A DNA stretch of 56,331 bases from positions 1 to 56,331 of the forward strand of contig JAABRL010000018.1 in assembly GCA_011390935.1 (NCBI GenBank), read 5' to 3'. The translations under genes were made by a program, and so were the position numbers. Below are positions 27,523 to 36,700 of the stretch, piece after piece. The notes under the pieces are model-generated. The model saw only the letters and a list, made by a program, of their open reading frames with translations. It was not told the origin of the DNA and did not search any database. This DNA is from Gemmatimonas sp. (lineage in GTDB: Bacteria > Gemmatimonadota > Gemmatimonadetes > Gemmatimonadales > Gemmatimonadaceae). Within the stretch, counting starts at the first letter, position 1, and the number at the start of each line of letters is the position of its first letter.

Positions 27523-27954
27523 TCAGTCGGCGATCAGGTCTCGCAGTCGGCGCCGCTCACGGGTGAGGTCGGCCAGCGTATAGCGATCGAGCACCGCGAG
27601 AAACGCCTGCAGTGCCTCGTCCAGCGCCGGGGCCAGCCCGCACGCCGGCGCGATCGGGCAGCCGCCGTCGCCCGTCTCGAAGCAGGCCACGAGGGCAAAA
27701 CTCTGCTCCGTCTGACGAACCACCTCACCCACCACGATCGATTCGGGGGGCTGCGCCAGGCGCACGCCGCCCTTCCAGCCACGAATCGTCTCGACGTAGC
27801 CGAGCTGAGTGAGCCGCTGCACGACCTTCACCAGATGGTCGGCCGACATGCCCATGCGCTGGGCAATTTCGCGCGCGGTGTTCAGCTCATCGGCGCTAAG
27901 CGCGAGGAACGTGAGGCATCGCAGGGCATTGTCGGTGAACTGGGTCAGACGCAT
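27523..27954 (-). CDS. Rrf2-family regulator, NsrR-like
   Basis: 143 residues from ATG 27954. It begins with the typical MRLTQFTDNALRCL, followed by a winged helix (NTAREIAQRMGMSADHLVKV) and a wing ending RGWKGGVRLA. Three Cys are spaced C-x7-C-x5-C (ACFETGDGGCPIAPACGL), the [Fe-S]-cluster ligands of this family, and the C-terminus DRYTLADLT recalls NsrR, the nitric-oxide sensor. It probably represses itself and the downstream flavoprotein. An alternative is another cluster-sensing Rrf2 member; the Cys spacing differs from the C-x4-C-x5-C I recall for E. coli NsrR. Confidence 0.85.
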   Translation of the reverse strand: MRLTQFTDNALRCLTFLALSADELNTAREIAQRMGMSADHLVKVVQRLTQLGYVETIRGWKGGVRLAQPPESIVVGEVVRQTEQSFALVACFETGDGGCPIAPACGLAPALDEALQAFLAVLDRYTLADLTRERRRLRDLIAD

Positions 27955-28168
27955 GGAGGTGACGAAGCGTGGCGGTCGGCGGCAATTTGATCCGAACGTT
28001 GTGGAGCAGCCTGCGCTGGACACTGAGCATCGGCGCTGTCGCCGCGCGAGCGTCGCCACACCACTCCACGAATGAACGGGACCACTCCGCCGGACGTTGG
28101 CGGGGAATCCCCGACACGGCGACAGGGAAACTCCCGTTGGTCATCTGTCCCGTCGGTCGCAGCACACA

Positions 28169-28200
28169 AACGGCCGCTGCTTTTCGAAGCAGCGGCCGTT
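28169..28200 (-). terminator. Terminator of the MoxR/VWA operon
   Basis: AACGGCCGCTGCTT (28169-28182) pairs perfectly with AAGCAGCGGCCGTT (28187-28200), a 14-bp stem with a 4-nt loop. Read on the minus strand it lies 26 bp past the DUF4175 stop, and the run TTTGTGTG follows. It is the most convincing intrinsic terminator in the window. Confidence 0.75.
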
Positions 28201-28226
28201 CGTACTTCACAGGCTTCGACCGCGCC

Positions 28227-31200
28227 CTACGGACGTCGCCGATCGTCCGCGATGGAGCGATAGTATTCCTCGACGAGCGCCCGATACTCCGGAGGCACCG
28301 ACGCGCGCGCGCCGAGTGCCGGCTGCTGCCCTTCGCCGCCCAGGCCAAAGGTACGGAACAGCGCAAACTCGAACGTCTTCAGTCCGTCGATGACGGAGGC
28401 CTGCAACTCGGCGAGTCCCTTCGGATCGCCCATGGCGCGCCCTCCTTCGAGTTCGCGCAGCTCGCGAATGGCCCGATCGAGGTCGCGCACGTCCACGCCC
28501 TGCTCGACAAGCTCGCGTCGCAGCGCTTCGGCGTTCTGCCGACGCAGGCGGAACTCGCCACGTGCCTGCGACGCATCACCACTGGGACCACGGTCATCCA
28601 CCCGACCGCCCTGATTGAGCTGCTGCGAACCGCCGCGGCCACCTTGCGCTTGCTGGCCTTGCTGGCCTTGCTGGCCTTGCTGGCCTTGCTGGCCTTGCTG
28701 GCCTTGCTGGCCTTGCTGGCCCTGCTGTCCTTGCTGTCCTTGCTGTCCTTGCTGCCCCTGCTGGCCTTGCTGCCCCTGCTGGCCTTGCTGGCCCTGCTGG
28801 CCTTGCTGGCCCTGCTGGCCTTGCTGTCCTTGCTGGCCCTGCTGGCCTTGCTGACCCTGTTCGCCCTGCTGCCCTTGCCCCTGCTGCCCCTGCTGCCCCT
28901 GCTGGCCCTGCTGCTCCGCGAGGCGATCGCGCAGCGACTCCAATCCGCGCACGAGATCGCGCGCCCGCTCGAGCGCCCGTTCCTGTTGACGCGATGCCGA
29001 CTCGGAGGAAAGGGCGCGCTCCGCAGATCCCAGCTGCTCTGTGGTCGCACCGAGCGCTTCCGTGATCTGCTGCTCGAACGCGTTGGCGTACTCGCCGGAG
29101 CCGCTACGAATGACACCGCGTGAATACTGAATGCGGTCCCGGACACGCTGCTCGCGCATTGTTTCGGCGGCCTCACTGAGTTCACGCGCGGCGCCCGGCT
29201 GTTCACGTCGCGCCTCGCGTGCGAGACGCTCCGTCTCCGCCTCGAGTCGCTCCACGTCACTCGCGAGCGTCTCCTTGCGTTCATCCAGTCGGCGGATCTG
29301 CTCGCCACGTTCGGGGGACGCGGCACTTGGCAACGACCGCACCGCGTCTTCCATGGCCTGCTGTCGTTCCTGCAGCTCACGCGCCTGCTGCGCGAGCTTC
29401 TTGATGCCGTCATTCAACCCGCTCGACTTGGCCTGCTCGAGCTCACGCGTCGCGCGTGAGAGCTCCTCGAGCGCTGCGTTGCCCTGTGCCGCCGAACCGG
29501 CTGCGGCACGTCGCATATTGTCCGCGGCCTGCTGCATCCGACGCGCGGCGTCGGCCAGCTCGGGCGAGTTCTGCTCGCGTGAGAGCCGTTCGAGGCGACG
29601 CGCTTCCTCTTCGGCCTGACGCGCCATCTCGCGCTGTGCGTTGCCGCCACCGCCGGCGCTCCCCGCCTGCTGGCCGAGTCGCTCGCTCAACTCCTGCTGC
29701 ATGCGCTGCAAGCGTTCGTTCTCCTGCTGCTGACGGCTCGCCAGCTGCTTGAGACGCTCCAGCGTTTCGTCCACTTCCTGCTGGGCCGACTGCTGCGCTG
29801 ACTGCTGCACCGATTCATACTGGTTGCGCAGCTTGTCCGTCTGCAGTTCGAAGAGATCGGCGAGATCTTCGGCATTGGGGCTACCGCCACCGCCACCACC
29901 ACCCTGCTGCTGACCGCCCATCTGCACCTGCACATCGCGATAGAGCGCCTGCGCACGTTGGGCGTGCTGCAGCGCCTTCTGCTCGGCGGGCAACGCCTCG
30001 CTCCCCTTGCCGCGACCGAGCAGCTCCTCGGCCTCCTTCATGGCGTTCGATGCCGCAACGAGCTCGGTCTGAATCAGACGGAAGGTGGTGTCGGCCGTGC
30101 TCACACCACGCTCCTGCATCTGCGACGCGAGCGTGTTCACATCGGTACGCAGGCGCCCCTGCGCGATCGTGAGCGTCGTCAGATCGGCGCTGCGCTGCCG
30201 TGCCGTTCGTGAGGCGCTGTCACGCTGCCAGTTGAAGGTGCCGGCCACGATCTCACGCTGACGCGCCACGAAGCCGTCGGGCGAGTCGCCACCACCGCCA
30301 CCACCACCGCCGCCACCGCCGCCTTCTTCAGCCTGGCGATAGTTGCGCGAGAACGGACGCACCTCGAGGAAGTACACGTCGCTCGTGCCCTCGTTGCCCG
30401 CGCCATCGCGCGCCACGACGTGATACGCAATGAGGTCGCCGGCCTCCAGTTCGTACTCCTCGAGAAAGAGCGTATGCGCGGCTCGTTCGTCTCGCGCGTC
30501 ACGGCGAGCGGTCTGCATGAGCGACGCGCGCTGTTCCTCGCCGCCGTTCACGCGGAAACGCAACTCCATGCGGGTCACCCCGAAATCGTCTTCGGCGGCT
30601 GCCGCAATGGTTACCTCTTCGAGCGACGTGACCTTGGTATCACGGCCAGGCTCTTCGATGCGTACCACGGGCGCGCGATCGGGGATGGCATCGACGGCAT
30701 ACTGCACATTGCCCGGCACCGCTCGTCCGTCAGCCGCCACAAGGTCAATGCGATAGAAGCCCGTTTTGGCGACCTTGAACGTGCCGCCCAGCGCACCGGC
30801 GCTGTCGGCGTCGAGCGCCACCTGGTCACCGCCATCGAAGCGCAACGAACCACCCTTCACCGTTCTCGTAAGCGCCGGCAACACGCGGACGGTCGTACCC
30901 ACGACGGCCACCACATCCCCACTGCTGCTCTCGATGATCTCCGGTGCGAGCCCCGTGTACGCCGGGTAGCGCAGTTCGAGCGTGATGGCACGCACCGTTG
31001 GCAGGTCGTTCACCGTGAGCGTGTACACCGGCGACCGCACGCCATCGGACTCCACGTAGTACTCCGTGCGTCCAAGCACATCGAACAGTCGCGACGTGAA
31101 CGCGCCGGCGCTGGAGAAGCTGTCCGCCGACGCCTCGCGCTGCATGGGAATGCGTACCCACTCGCTCGCCGAATCGGCGCGGAAGACCAGATCCGCCGCA

Positions 31201-31865
31201 TCGGCATTGAAGTTCACGAGCGCAGCCTGCACATCGAGGGCACCGCCGCGTGGAACCGCGGCGTTGCCGGGCTCCACTTGTACCGCGCGTTCAATCGACG
31301 CGGCCTCGGCGGTGGTCCACGGCACGAAGAGCAGGCGCGCCATGTCCCGCACGCTGCCAGGCCCGAACAGCAGCAACACGGCCGCGGCCACCGACACACC
31401 GCCGGCGACGCGCAGCGCCCGTCGCGTCGGGACGCGTTCGAGACGCCGCTCGCGTTCGATCGGGCGCAACGTGGCGAGCACCTGCGCGGCCAGGCGCGCG
31501 GTCAGCGCCGACGAGCTGCGTTCGGTTTCGGGGCGCGTGACTTCCGAAAGTGCTGACACCAGCGACTGCCGCAGCTCGGGTGCGCGTTCCTCGACGTACA
31601 GCGCGAATCGTGCGTCGTCGGTGCGGCGCGTCAGCGGCCACACCACGAAGCGGGCGGCGATACCCAGCATGAGCAGCCAACCGCCCACTCGCACCAACGT
31701 CACGGTGGAGGATCCGGGGCCGAGGACGCGGAAGAGGACCCATCCCACCGCCACGGCGAGCACCAGGCCGATCACCAGCGCAGCCAGCGCTTCGAGCAGT
31801 TGGCGCTGGCGCCACTGCCGGCGCAGCTGATGCAGCGCCGCGAGAAGTTGCACGTCGGGAGTCAT
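28227..31865 (-). CDS. DUF4175-like membrane protein with coiled coil and Gly-Gln-Gln repeat
   Basis: 1212 residues; its ATG overlaps the stop of the BatA/VWA gene by 4 nt. Two or three membrane helices occupy about residues 20-75 (ALAALVIGLVLAVAVGWVLF), and another lies near 145. Next come about 350 residues of beta-rich, Ig-like sequence (AITLELRYPAYTGLAPEI; a poly-Gly run near 500). Then follows a long charged coiled coil (about 520-1060, many QQ, ERL and ARQAEEEARR). About 29 GQQ triplets follow, and a short helical C-terminus ends EEYYRSIADD. The layout resembles TIGR02302/DUF4175 proteins. It is the last gene of an eight-gene operon and may be its structural scaffold. Function is unknown. 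Confidence 0.78.
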   Translation of the reverse strand: MTPDVQLLAALHQLRRQWRQRQLLEALAALVIGLVLAVAVGWVLFRVLGPGSSTVTLVRVGGWLLMLGIAARFVVWPLTRRTDDARFALYVEERAPELRQSLVSALSEVTRPETERSSSALTARLAAQVLATLRPIERERRLERVPTRRALRVAGGVSVAAAVLLLFGPGSVRDMARLLFVPWTTAEAASIERAVQVEPGNAAVPRGGALDVQAALVNFNADAADLVFRADSASEWVRIPMQREASADSFSSAGAFTSRLFDVLGRTEYYVESDGVRSPVYTLTVNDLPTVRAITLELRYPAYTGLAPEIIESSSGDVVAVVGTTVRVLPALTRTVKGGSLRFDGGDQVALDADSAGALGGTFKVAKTGFYRIDLVAADGRAVPGNVQYAVDAIPDRAPVVRIEEPGRDTKVTSLEEVTIAAAAEDDFGVTRMELRFRVNGGEEQRASLMQTARRDARDERAAHTLFLEEYELEAGDLIAYHVVARDGAGNEGTSDVYFLEVRPFSRNYRQAEEGGGGGGGGGGGGDSPDGFVARQREIVAGTFNWQRDSASRTARQRSADLTTLTIAQGRLRTDVNTLASQMQERGVSTADTTFRLIQTELVAASNAMKEAEELLGRGKGSEALPAEQKALQHAQRAQALYRDVQVQMGGQQQGGGGGGGSPNAEDLADLFELQTDKLRNQYESVQQSAQQSAQQEVDETLERLKQLASRQQQENERLQRMQQELSERLGQQAGSAGGGGNAQREMARQAEEEARRLERLSREQNSPELADAARRMQQAADNMRRAAAGSAAQGNAALEELSRATRELEQAKSSGLNDGIKKLAQQARELQERQQAMEDAVRSLPSAASPERGEQIRRLDERKETLASDVERLEAETERLAREARREQPGAARELSEAAETMREQRVRDRIQYSRGVIRSGSGEYANAFEQQITEALGATTEQLGSAERALSSESASRQQERALERARDLVRGLESLRDRLAEQQGQQGQQGQQGQGQQGEQGQQGQQGQQGQQGQQGQQGQQGQQGQQGQQGQQGQQGQQGQQGQQGQQGQQGQQGQQGQQGQQGQQGQQAQGGRGGSQQLNQGGRVDDRGPSGDASQARGEFRLRRQNAEALRRELVEQGVDVRDLDRAIRELRELEGGRAMGDPKGLAELQASVIDGLKTFEFALFRTFGLGGEGQQPALGARASVPPEYRALVEEYYRSIADDRRRP
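28650..28914 (-). repeat. 9-bp tandem repeat encoding collagen-like Gly-Gln-Gln triplets
   Basis: Units TTGCTGGCC, TTGCTGTCC, CTGCTGGCC and CTGCTGCCC run head to tail for about 265 bp, roughly 29 units. On the coding (minus) strand each gives Gly-Gln-Gln, interrupted near its start by single GEQ and GQ units. The repeat is in frame with the DUF4175 protein, so changes in copy number would alter length without frameshift. The Gly-X-Y register is that of collagen-like proteins, though Pro is absent. Confidence 0.9.
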
Positions 31866-33937
31866 GAGGCGCTCGTCTCCGATCCGGTAAGAGGTCCTGC
31901 GACAGTGAGGCGCGCGGCTCGACCGCGCCATCCCCGATTGGCCAATACGGTTTCGGCGATCAGCAGCACCGCCGCGGCGGCCAACAGCCACCGCCACCAG
32001 CCTTGCCGTTTCTCGCGTTCCATTTCGCCGGCCGGCCCGGCCACGGCCGCACCGTCGGCGTCCGTCATGGCCACGCCAACCAACAGCTCACGTGCGTCAA
32101 CTGCGGTGAGGTCGCTTTCGGAGGCGGGCGTGTTCACGGCAACCGTGGACACGGGATCCCCCGATACGACCCCGCTGTGCGCGGTATAGATCCCACGCTC
32201 GGTCAACGCGACGGCGGCCCCGACCGAGTCACTTGCCGCCGGACGCACCAGATCCCCCGACGGCGTCGTAATCACGGCATCCCGAATCGTGCGCGAAAGC
32301 GCCCAGCTCTGACCGCGCTCCTGCCAGAGCGGCGCCGCCTCATGCCCCGAGGCGTGCAGCACGAGGCGACGCATCAGCGGCAGGAAGGCGGGCTGGAGCG
32401 GGAAATCGCCAGTTCGCGTATCGAGCGGCACGAACGAGGTAATGATTCGCCCGGCGCCTCGGCGCGTCTCGAGCATCGCCGGCAGGCCGTCGTCAAAGCG
32501 GGCCAGGATATCGCTGCCCACGCCGGGCGTCGCGCGTGCATAGCGCAGGAACCGCGCGCCGGTGAGTGCCGACGGCGTCTCGCGGAACGCGGCGAACAAC
32601 GGGTGCTCGCTGCGCAGCTCGCCGAACGAACCGCCGCGATCGGCAAAACGATCGGCCGTACCATCGACCGATGCGACCGACAGCGGAATGCTCGCCCCGC
32701 TGGCGCTCAACCGGCGCCCGACCACCACCAAGGCACCGCCTCCGGCCTGCACGAACGCCTCCACGGCGCTCGCTTCGCTGCTCGCGAGCGGTGTATCCCA
32801 CACCACGATCAGTCCGGCTCCCTCCAACGCGGCGGCGCCGAGCGAGCCGGGGCGCTGTCGCGTGACGCGCACGGTGGGTGCCCGCCCGATCACCAGCGCG
32901 CGCTCCGTGAAGAGCGTTTCGTCGCGCAGCGCGTCATCGGGTGCGAGCAACACCACCGGCAGTGCATCCTCGCCGGCCAGGGCAAAGTGGAACGTATCGT
33001 CAGCCGCGAGCCGATCAGCGTCGAGGACCACGCGTCCGCGTACGCGACCCGCCGGAAGCGGCACGGCGTCGAACGACACCATGCGCTCTCCCTCAGCCGG
33101 CACCGTCACCTCCTGCTCACCGCTGGCGCGTCCATCGATCTCCAGACGCGCGCGCAGCGTCCGTGGTTCCGTACCGTCGCGCGCCACGGCGCGCGCCTGC
33201 ACGGCGAGTCGCGTGCGTTCGGCATCGGCAACGCGTCGGACGTCCACACCCGCCACCGACACATTGGCCCGGTTGGTGGCCACCACCGGCACCGCGCGCA
33301 CCGTGATGCGCGACGGCAGCTCGAGGCCCACGAGACCGGCCACACCCGTGCGCTGCAAGTCGGTAATGACGACCACATCCGCCGGAATGTTCGGTGCGTC
33401 GAGCAGCACCGAACGCGCGACGCGCAGCGCGGAGACATAGCGTGTGCCACCCGTGCCGGGCTTTGCGGCGGCGAGCGCGGCTTCAACGGCTGCACGATCG
33501 GACGTGAGCGGTTGCGCAATCTCCGCGTCGTCATCGAAGTACACGAGCGCAACGCGATCTTCGGGGCCGAGCTCGCTCACGATCCGTCGCGCCGAATCGA
33601 GCGCGGCCGGCCACACCTCGGCGTGCCCCATGCTGAGCGATCGGTCGAGCAGCAATACGACCGCCTTCTCGGCGGCCATGCCATCCTGTGCGGCGCTGCC
33701 AACGGCGAACGGACGTGAGAAGGCGAGCACAACGAGCGCGAGTGCCAGCGCCCGCAGCGCCAGCAGCGGCCAGTCGGTGATACGCTGCCGCTTGCTCGTG
33801 CGAATCGCCAACTGCTCCAGGAACATGAGCGAGGGAAAGCGCACCGGTTGCCCCTTCTCGCGATGCCGCAGATGCATCGCGATCGGAATGGCAAGGGCGG
33901 CGAGGCCGGCGAGGAAGGCAGGGACAAGGAAGTTCAT
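31862..33937 (-). CDS. BatA/VWA-domain membrane protein
   Basis: 691 residues. It begins with the BatA N-terminal motif (MNFLVPAFLAGLAALAIPIA) and a second helix near residue 60. The VWA domain follows, with MIDAS VLLLDRSLSMG and VVVITDLQRTG. The centre is beta-rich, with an amidotransferase-like segment (LIVVWDTPLASSEASAVEAF). A last membrane helix near the C-terminus (WWRWLLAAAAVLLIAETVLA) leaves a short basic tail. It overlaps the DUF58 gene by 1 nt upstream and the DUF4175 gene by 4 nt downstream. BatA-type proteins partner with MoxR ATPases in envelope stress or complex maturation; the role here is inferred. Confidence 0.85.
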   Translation of the reverse strand: MNFLVPAFLAGLAALAIPIAMHLRHREKGQPVRFPSLMFLEQLAIRTSKRQRITDWPLLALRALALALVVLAFSRPFAVGSAAQDGMAAEKAVVLLLDRSLSMGHAEVWPAALDSARRIVSELGPEDRVALVYFDDDAEIAQPLTSDRAAVEAALAAAKPGTGGTRYVSALRVARSVLLDAPNIPADVVVITDLQRTGVAGLVGLELPSRITVRAVPVVATNRANVSVAGVDVRRVADAERTRLAVQARAVARDGTEPRTLRARLEIDGRASGEQEVTVPAEGERMVSFDAVPLPAGRVRGRVVLDADRLAADDTFHFALAGEDALPVVLLAPDDALRDETLFTERALVIGRAPTVRVTRQRPGSLGAAALEGAGLIVVWDTPLASSEASAVEAFVQAGGGALVVVGRRLSASGASIPLSVASVDGTADRFADRGGSFGELRSEHPLFAAFRETPSALTGARFLRYARATPGVGSDILARFDDGLPAMLETRRGAGRIITSFVPLDTRTGDFPLQPAFLPLMRRLVLHASGHEAAPLWQERGQSWALSRTIRDAVITTPSGDLVRPAASDSVGAAVALTERGIYTAHSGVVSGDPVSTVAVNTPASESDLTAVDARELLVGVAMTDADGAAVAGPAGEMEREKRQGWWRWLLAAAAVLLIAETVLANRGWRGRAARLTVAGPLTGSETSAS

Positions 33938-34842
33938 CAGCGCCCCGGATGGCGCATGGCGCGCATGTCGAGGTACGCGTGCAACGCGCGATCAAGCGGT
34001 TCGGATGTGTCGAGCGGCACGTAGTCGGCGCCAGCCGCCGCGATGCGCGCCGTGAGTGCGGTCCGGTGCGCGGCGAACGCGTCGCGATACTTGCTGCGCA
34101 GTTCATCGGGGCGCAGCGGCAGGCGCATCCCGCTCTCGGCGTCTTCGAGCGTGAGCGGCACGGTGAACGACAGCTCCCTCTCCCCCGGATCGATGGGATG
34201 AAAGACGATCACGTCATGCCCGCGTGCGCGAAGCGTATCCAGCGCACGTCCCAGCTGGTCCGGCGGTTCGTAGCAGTCGGTGACCACCACCACCACACCG
34301 GCGCGTGTCGTGACATGCGCGACGCGCTCCAGCGTGGCGAGCAGCTGTCCACGCCCCGACGCCTGCGTGCGACCCAGTGTGTGCAGAATGCGCTGCAGGT
34401 GACGCGCCGATGGCGGGATCACTTCGCCCAGATCGTCACCCATGGTGACGAGGCCGACCCGATCTCCCTGCTGCTTGCTGAGCCACGCGAGCGACGCTAC
34501 GAGAAAGCGCGCGTAGTCGAACTTGGTCACACCACTCGTGCTGAAGTCCATGGACGCCGACGTATCGAGGGCAAACCACGCACTCACGTTCGTATCGGCT
34601 TCGTACTGCTTCACGTAGTAGCGATCGGTGCGCGCGAACAGCCGCCAGTCGATGCGCCGCAGGTCGTCGCCGGGCTGATACGCGCGGTGTTCGGCGAAGT
34701 CGAGTGATGATCCCTTGCGGGCCGAACGGTGCACGCCGTGCATGAAGCCATCCACCACCGTGCGCGCCAGCAGCTCGAGATCCGAGATGCGGGCCAGGAG
34801 GGCCGGGTCGAGAAATGCAGTCGGCGCGACGCGGGTGCTCAT
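33937..34842 (-). CDS. DUF58-domain protein
   Basis: 301 residues. The DUF58 hallmark is clear: DFAEHRAYQPGDDLRRIDWR and FARTDRYYVKQYEAD, followed by a VWA-like MIDAS (FALDTSASMDFS). No membrane helix is seen. In MoxR operons DUF58 proteins sit beside the ATPase and the VWA proteins and are thought to present substrates or metal-dependent contacts. The stop overlaps the next start as TGATG. The upstream moxR ends 37 bp earlier. Confidence 0.92.
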   Translation of the reverse strand: MSTRVAPTAFLDPALLARISDLELLARTVVDGFMHGVHRSARKGSSLDFAEHRAYQPGDDLRRIDWRLFARTDRYYVKQYEADTNVSAWFALDTSASMDFSTSGVTKFDYARFLVASLAWLSKQQGDRVGLVTMGDDLGEVIPPSARHLQRILHTLGRTQASGRGQLLATLERVAHVTTRAGVVVVVTDCYEPPDQLGRALDTLRARGHDVIVFHPIDPGERELSFTVPLTLEDAESGMRLPLRPDELRSKYRDAFAAHRTALTARIAAAGADYVPLDTSEPLDRALHAYLDMRAMRHPGR

Positions 34843-34879
34843 GACGCGTCCGGCAGCAGGTGGTGGCGGGGGGCGCGCA

Positions 34880-35920
34880 TCAGCGCTCCGAGCGGGGCAC
34901 GGGATTGGCGCTTACGAGCTGCTCCACGATGCGGTCGGTGGTGACCTTCTCCGACTGCGCCTGGAAGTTGGCGAGAATGCGGTGCCGGAGCACGGGTCGC
35001 GCGAGCGCGCGAATGTCGTCGAGGCTCACGTGACTGCGTCCCTGCAGCAGCGCACGCGCCTTGCCGCCGAGCACGAGCGCCTGCGCGGCGCGCACGCTGG
35101 CGCCGTACGAGACCCACTGCTTCACGAAATCGGGGGCATGCACGTCGCTGGGGCGCGACATGCGCACGAGCCGCACCGCCCAGCGGGTGACCATGTCCGC
35201 TACCGGGACGCGGCGCACGAGCTGCTGAAAGGCGAGAATCTCCGCCTTCGAGATCACCGACGTGATTGCCTTGGGGGACACCGACGTCGTGGACTGCACC
35301 ACGTTCACTTCGTCATCCTCGGGCAGATAGTCGAGCATGACCTCGAGCATGAAGCGGTCGAGCTGCGCTTCGGGTAGCGGATAGGTGCCTTCGAGTTCGA
35401 TCGGGTTCTGCGTGGCGAACACGAAGAACGGCGGATCGAGCTCGTACGTGCGCCCTTGCACGGTCACGCGCTTCTCCTGCATCGCCTCGAGCAGCGCGGC
35501 CTGCGTCTTGGGCGGCGTGCGATTGATTTCGTCGGCCAGCAGCACATTCGCGAACACCGGGCCCGGCATGAACGACAGCTGGCGACGTCCGGTCTCCGCG
35601 TTGTCCTGGATCACGTCGGTGCCCGTGACATCGGAGGGCATGAGATCCGGCGTGAACTGAATGCGGTTGAACTTGAGATCCAGCGCGCGCGCCAGCGACG
35701 AGACGAGCAGCGTCTTGGCGAGCCCCGGGACACCCACGAGCAGGCAGTTGCCGCCCGCGAAGAGCGCAATGAGCGCCTGCTCCACGACGGCGTCCTGCCC
35801 CACGATCACCTTGCGCAGTTCGGTGGTGATGCGGCCACCGGCGCTGTGCAGCCGGTCGGCGAGGGCGGCGTCGTCGAGCGAGAGCAGCTCGGAATCGGGC
35901 GGAAGGGTCGGTGCAGTCAC
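34880..35920 (-). CDS. moxR: MoxR-family AAA+ ATPase
   Basis: 346 residues starting at GTG. The AAA_3 motifs are complete: Walker A LLVGVPGLAKTLLV near 60-73, Walker B VLLADEINRTPPKTQAALLE, sensor 1 VFATQNPIELEGTYPLPEAQ, and a C-terminal lid with ARPVLRHRI. MoxR ATPases act as chaperones that mature metalloenzymes or envelope complexes together with VWA proteins; here the VWA partners are the flanking DUF58, BatA and 763-residue genes. It lies 15 bp after the DUF4159 gene. Confidence 0.95.
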   Translation of the reverse strand: MTAPTLPPDSELLSLDDAALADRLHSAGGRITTELRKVIVGQDAVVEQALIALFAGGNCLLVGVPGLAKTLLVSSLARALDLKFNRIQFTPDLMPSDVTGTDVIQDNAETGRRQLSFMPGPVFANVLLADEINRTPPKTQAALLEAMQEKRVTVQGRTYELDPPFFVFATQNPIELEGTYPLPEAQLDRFMLEVMLDYLPEDDEVNVVQSTTSVSPKAITSVISKAEILAFQQLVRRVPVADMVTRWAVRLVRMSRPSDVHAPDFVKQWVSYGASVRAAQALVLGGKARALLQGRSHVSLDDIRALARPVLRHRILANFQAQSEKVTTDRIVEQLVSANPVPRSER

Positions 35921-35935
35921 GCGAAGGCCTCGGGG

Positions 35936-36700
35936 TCAGCGGCTGAGAGCGTACACGATGTAGTTGATGCCGAGCTTGAACGATTCGTTCGACAGTTCGA
36001 TGGGGAAGAAGCCGGTATCCGCGAACTCCCAGTAATCCCCGATGTCGTTGTTGTAGTTCGCGATCATGAGCAGGCGCTTGGTCGGATCGTTGTCCTCGAA
36101 GATGCCGTAGTAGACGGACGGCGATCCGTTCAGGGGATGGGTCTGATTCAGGTCGGCGATGCGGTAGAACGAATCGAAGATGGGGTGCGTCGCGTCGAGC
36201 TGCACGAGGCGTGCGCCCGGCAAGACGCGCTGAATCTGCGATTCGAAGTTGAACCAGTGATTGCCGGTGAAATCGTCGAAGATGAGGAACCCGCCCTTCT
36301 GGAACCACGACCGCAGTCCGGTGACTTCGGCCTCACTCGGGCGCCAGAAGCCAGGCTCGGCCATGTAGGCAACGGGAAAGCGGAACAGCTCGGGGTTGTC
36401 AGTGCTGATGATGGTGCTGGCATCGGTGCGCGGGCGCACCGTGGAGAGTTCGTCGAGAATCTTCAGGAAGTTGCGCTCGGCTCGCGGGTAGTCGTGACTC
36501 CACGGCGCGCCACCACCACGAAAGCCGAAGCTCTCTGGTATGCTGTAGCTGATGCGCACGAACACGAATCGGCCGTCATACTCGGCGTTGGGAAACTCCT
36601 CGGCCGCGCTTCGCCCGCGGCCTCGTCCCTGAGCGAGTGCGATCGAGACGGCACTGAGGACGAGCAGCATGGCGGTCAGCCAAGGACGCAGACGCATCAT
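35936..36700 (-). CDS. DUF4159-domain exported protein
   Basis: 254 residues with a Sec signal (cleavage after IALAQ) and then an Arg/Gly-rich stretch. The DUF4159 pattern is visible: FVFVRISY near the start, DYPRAERNFLKILDELSTVR, LFRFPVAYMAEPGFWRPSEA, GLRSWFQKGGFLIFDDF, and ending FKLGINYIVYALSR. The domain has a ThuA/amidotransferase-like alpha/beta fold and occurs in MoxR/DUF58 operons. No catalytic triad was identified. It overlaps the TPR-peptidase gene by 4 nt (ATGA). Confidence 0.85.
   Translation of the reverse strand: MMRLRPWLTAMLLVLSAVSIALAQGRGRGRSAAEEFPNAEYDGRFVFVRISYSIPESFGFRGGGAPWSHDYPRAERNFLKILDELSTVRPRTDASTIISTDNPELFRFPVAYMAEPGFWRPSEAEVTGLRSWFQKGGFLIFDDFTGNHWFNFESQIQRVLPGARLVQLDATHPIFDSFYRIADLNQTHPLNGSPSVYYGIFEDNDPTKRLLMIANYNNDIGDYWEFADTGFFPIELSNESFKLGINYIVYALSR

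Noticed and set aside
28615..28854. Plus-strand frame encoding Cys-Trp-Pro-Cys repeats
   Set aside because: It is the complement of the Gly-Gln-Gln repeat in the DUF4175 gene; it has no ribosome-binding site and no independent support.
28650..28914. CRISPR-like periodicity
   Set aside because: Units are 9 bp, contiguous and in frame with a coding region; there are no spacers.
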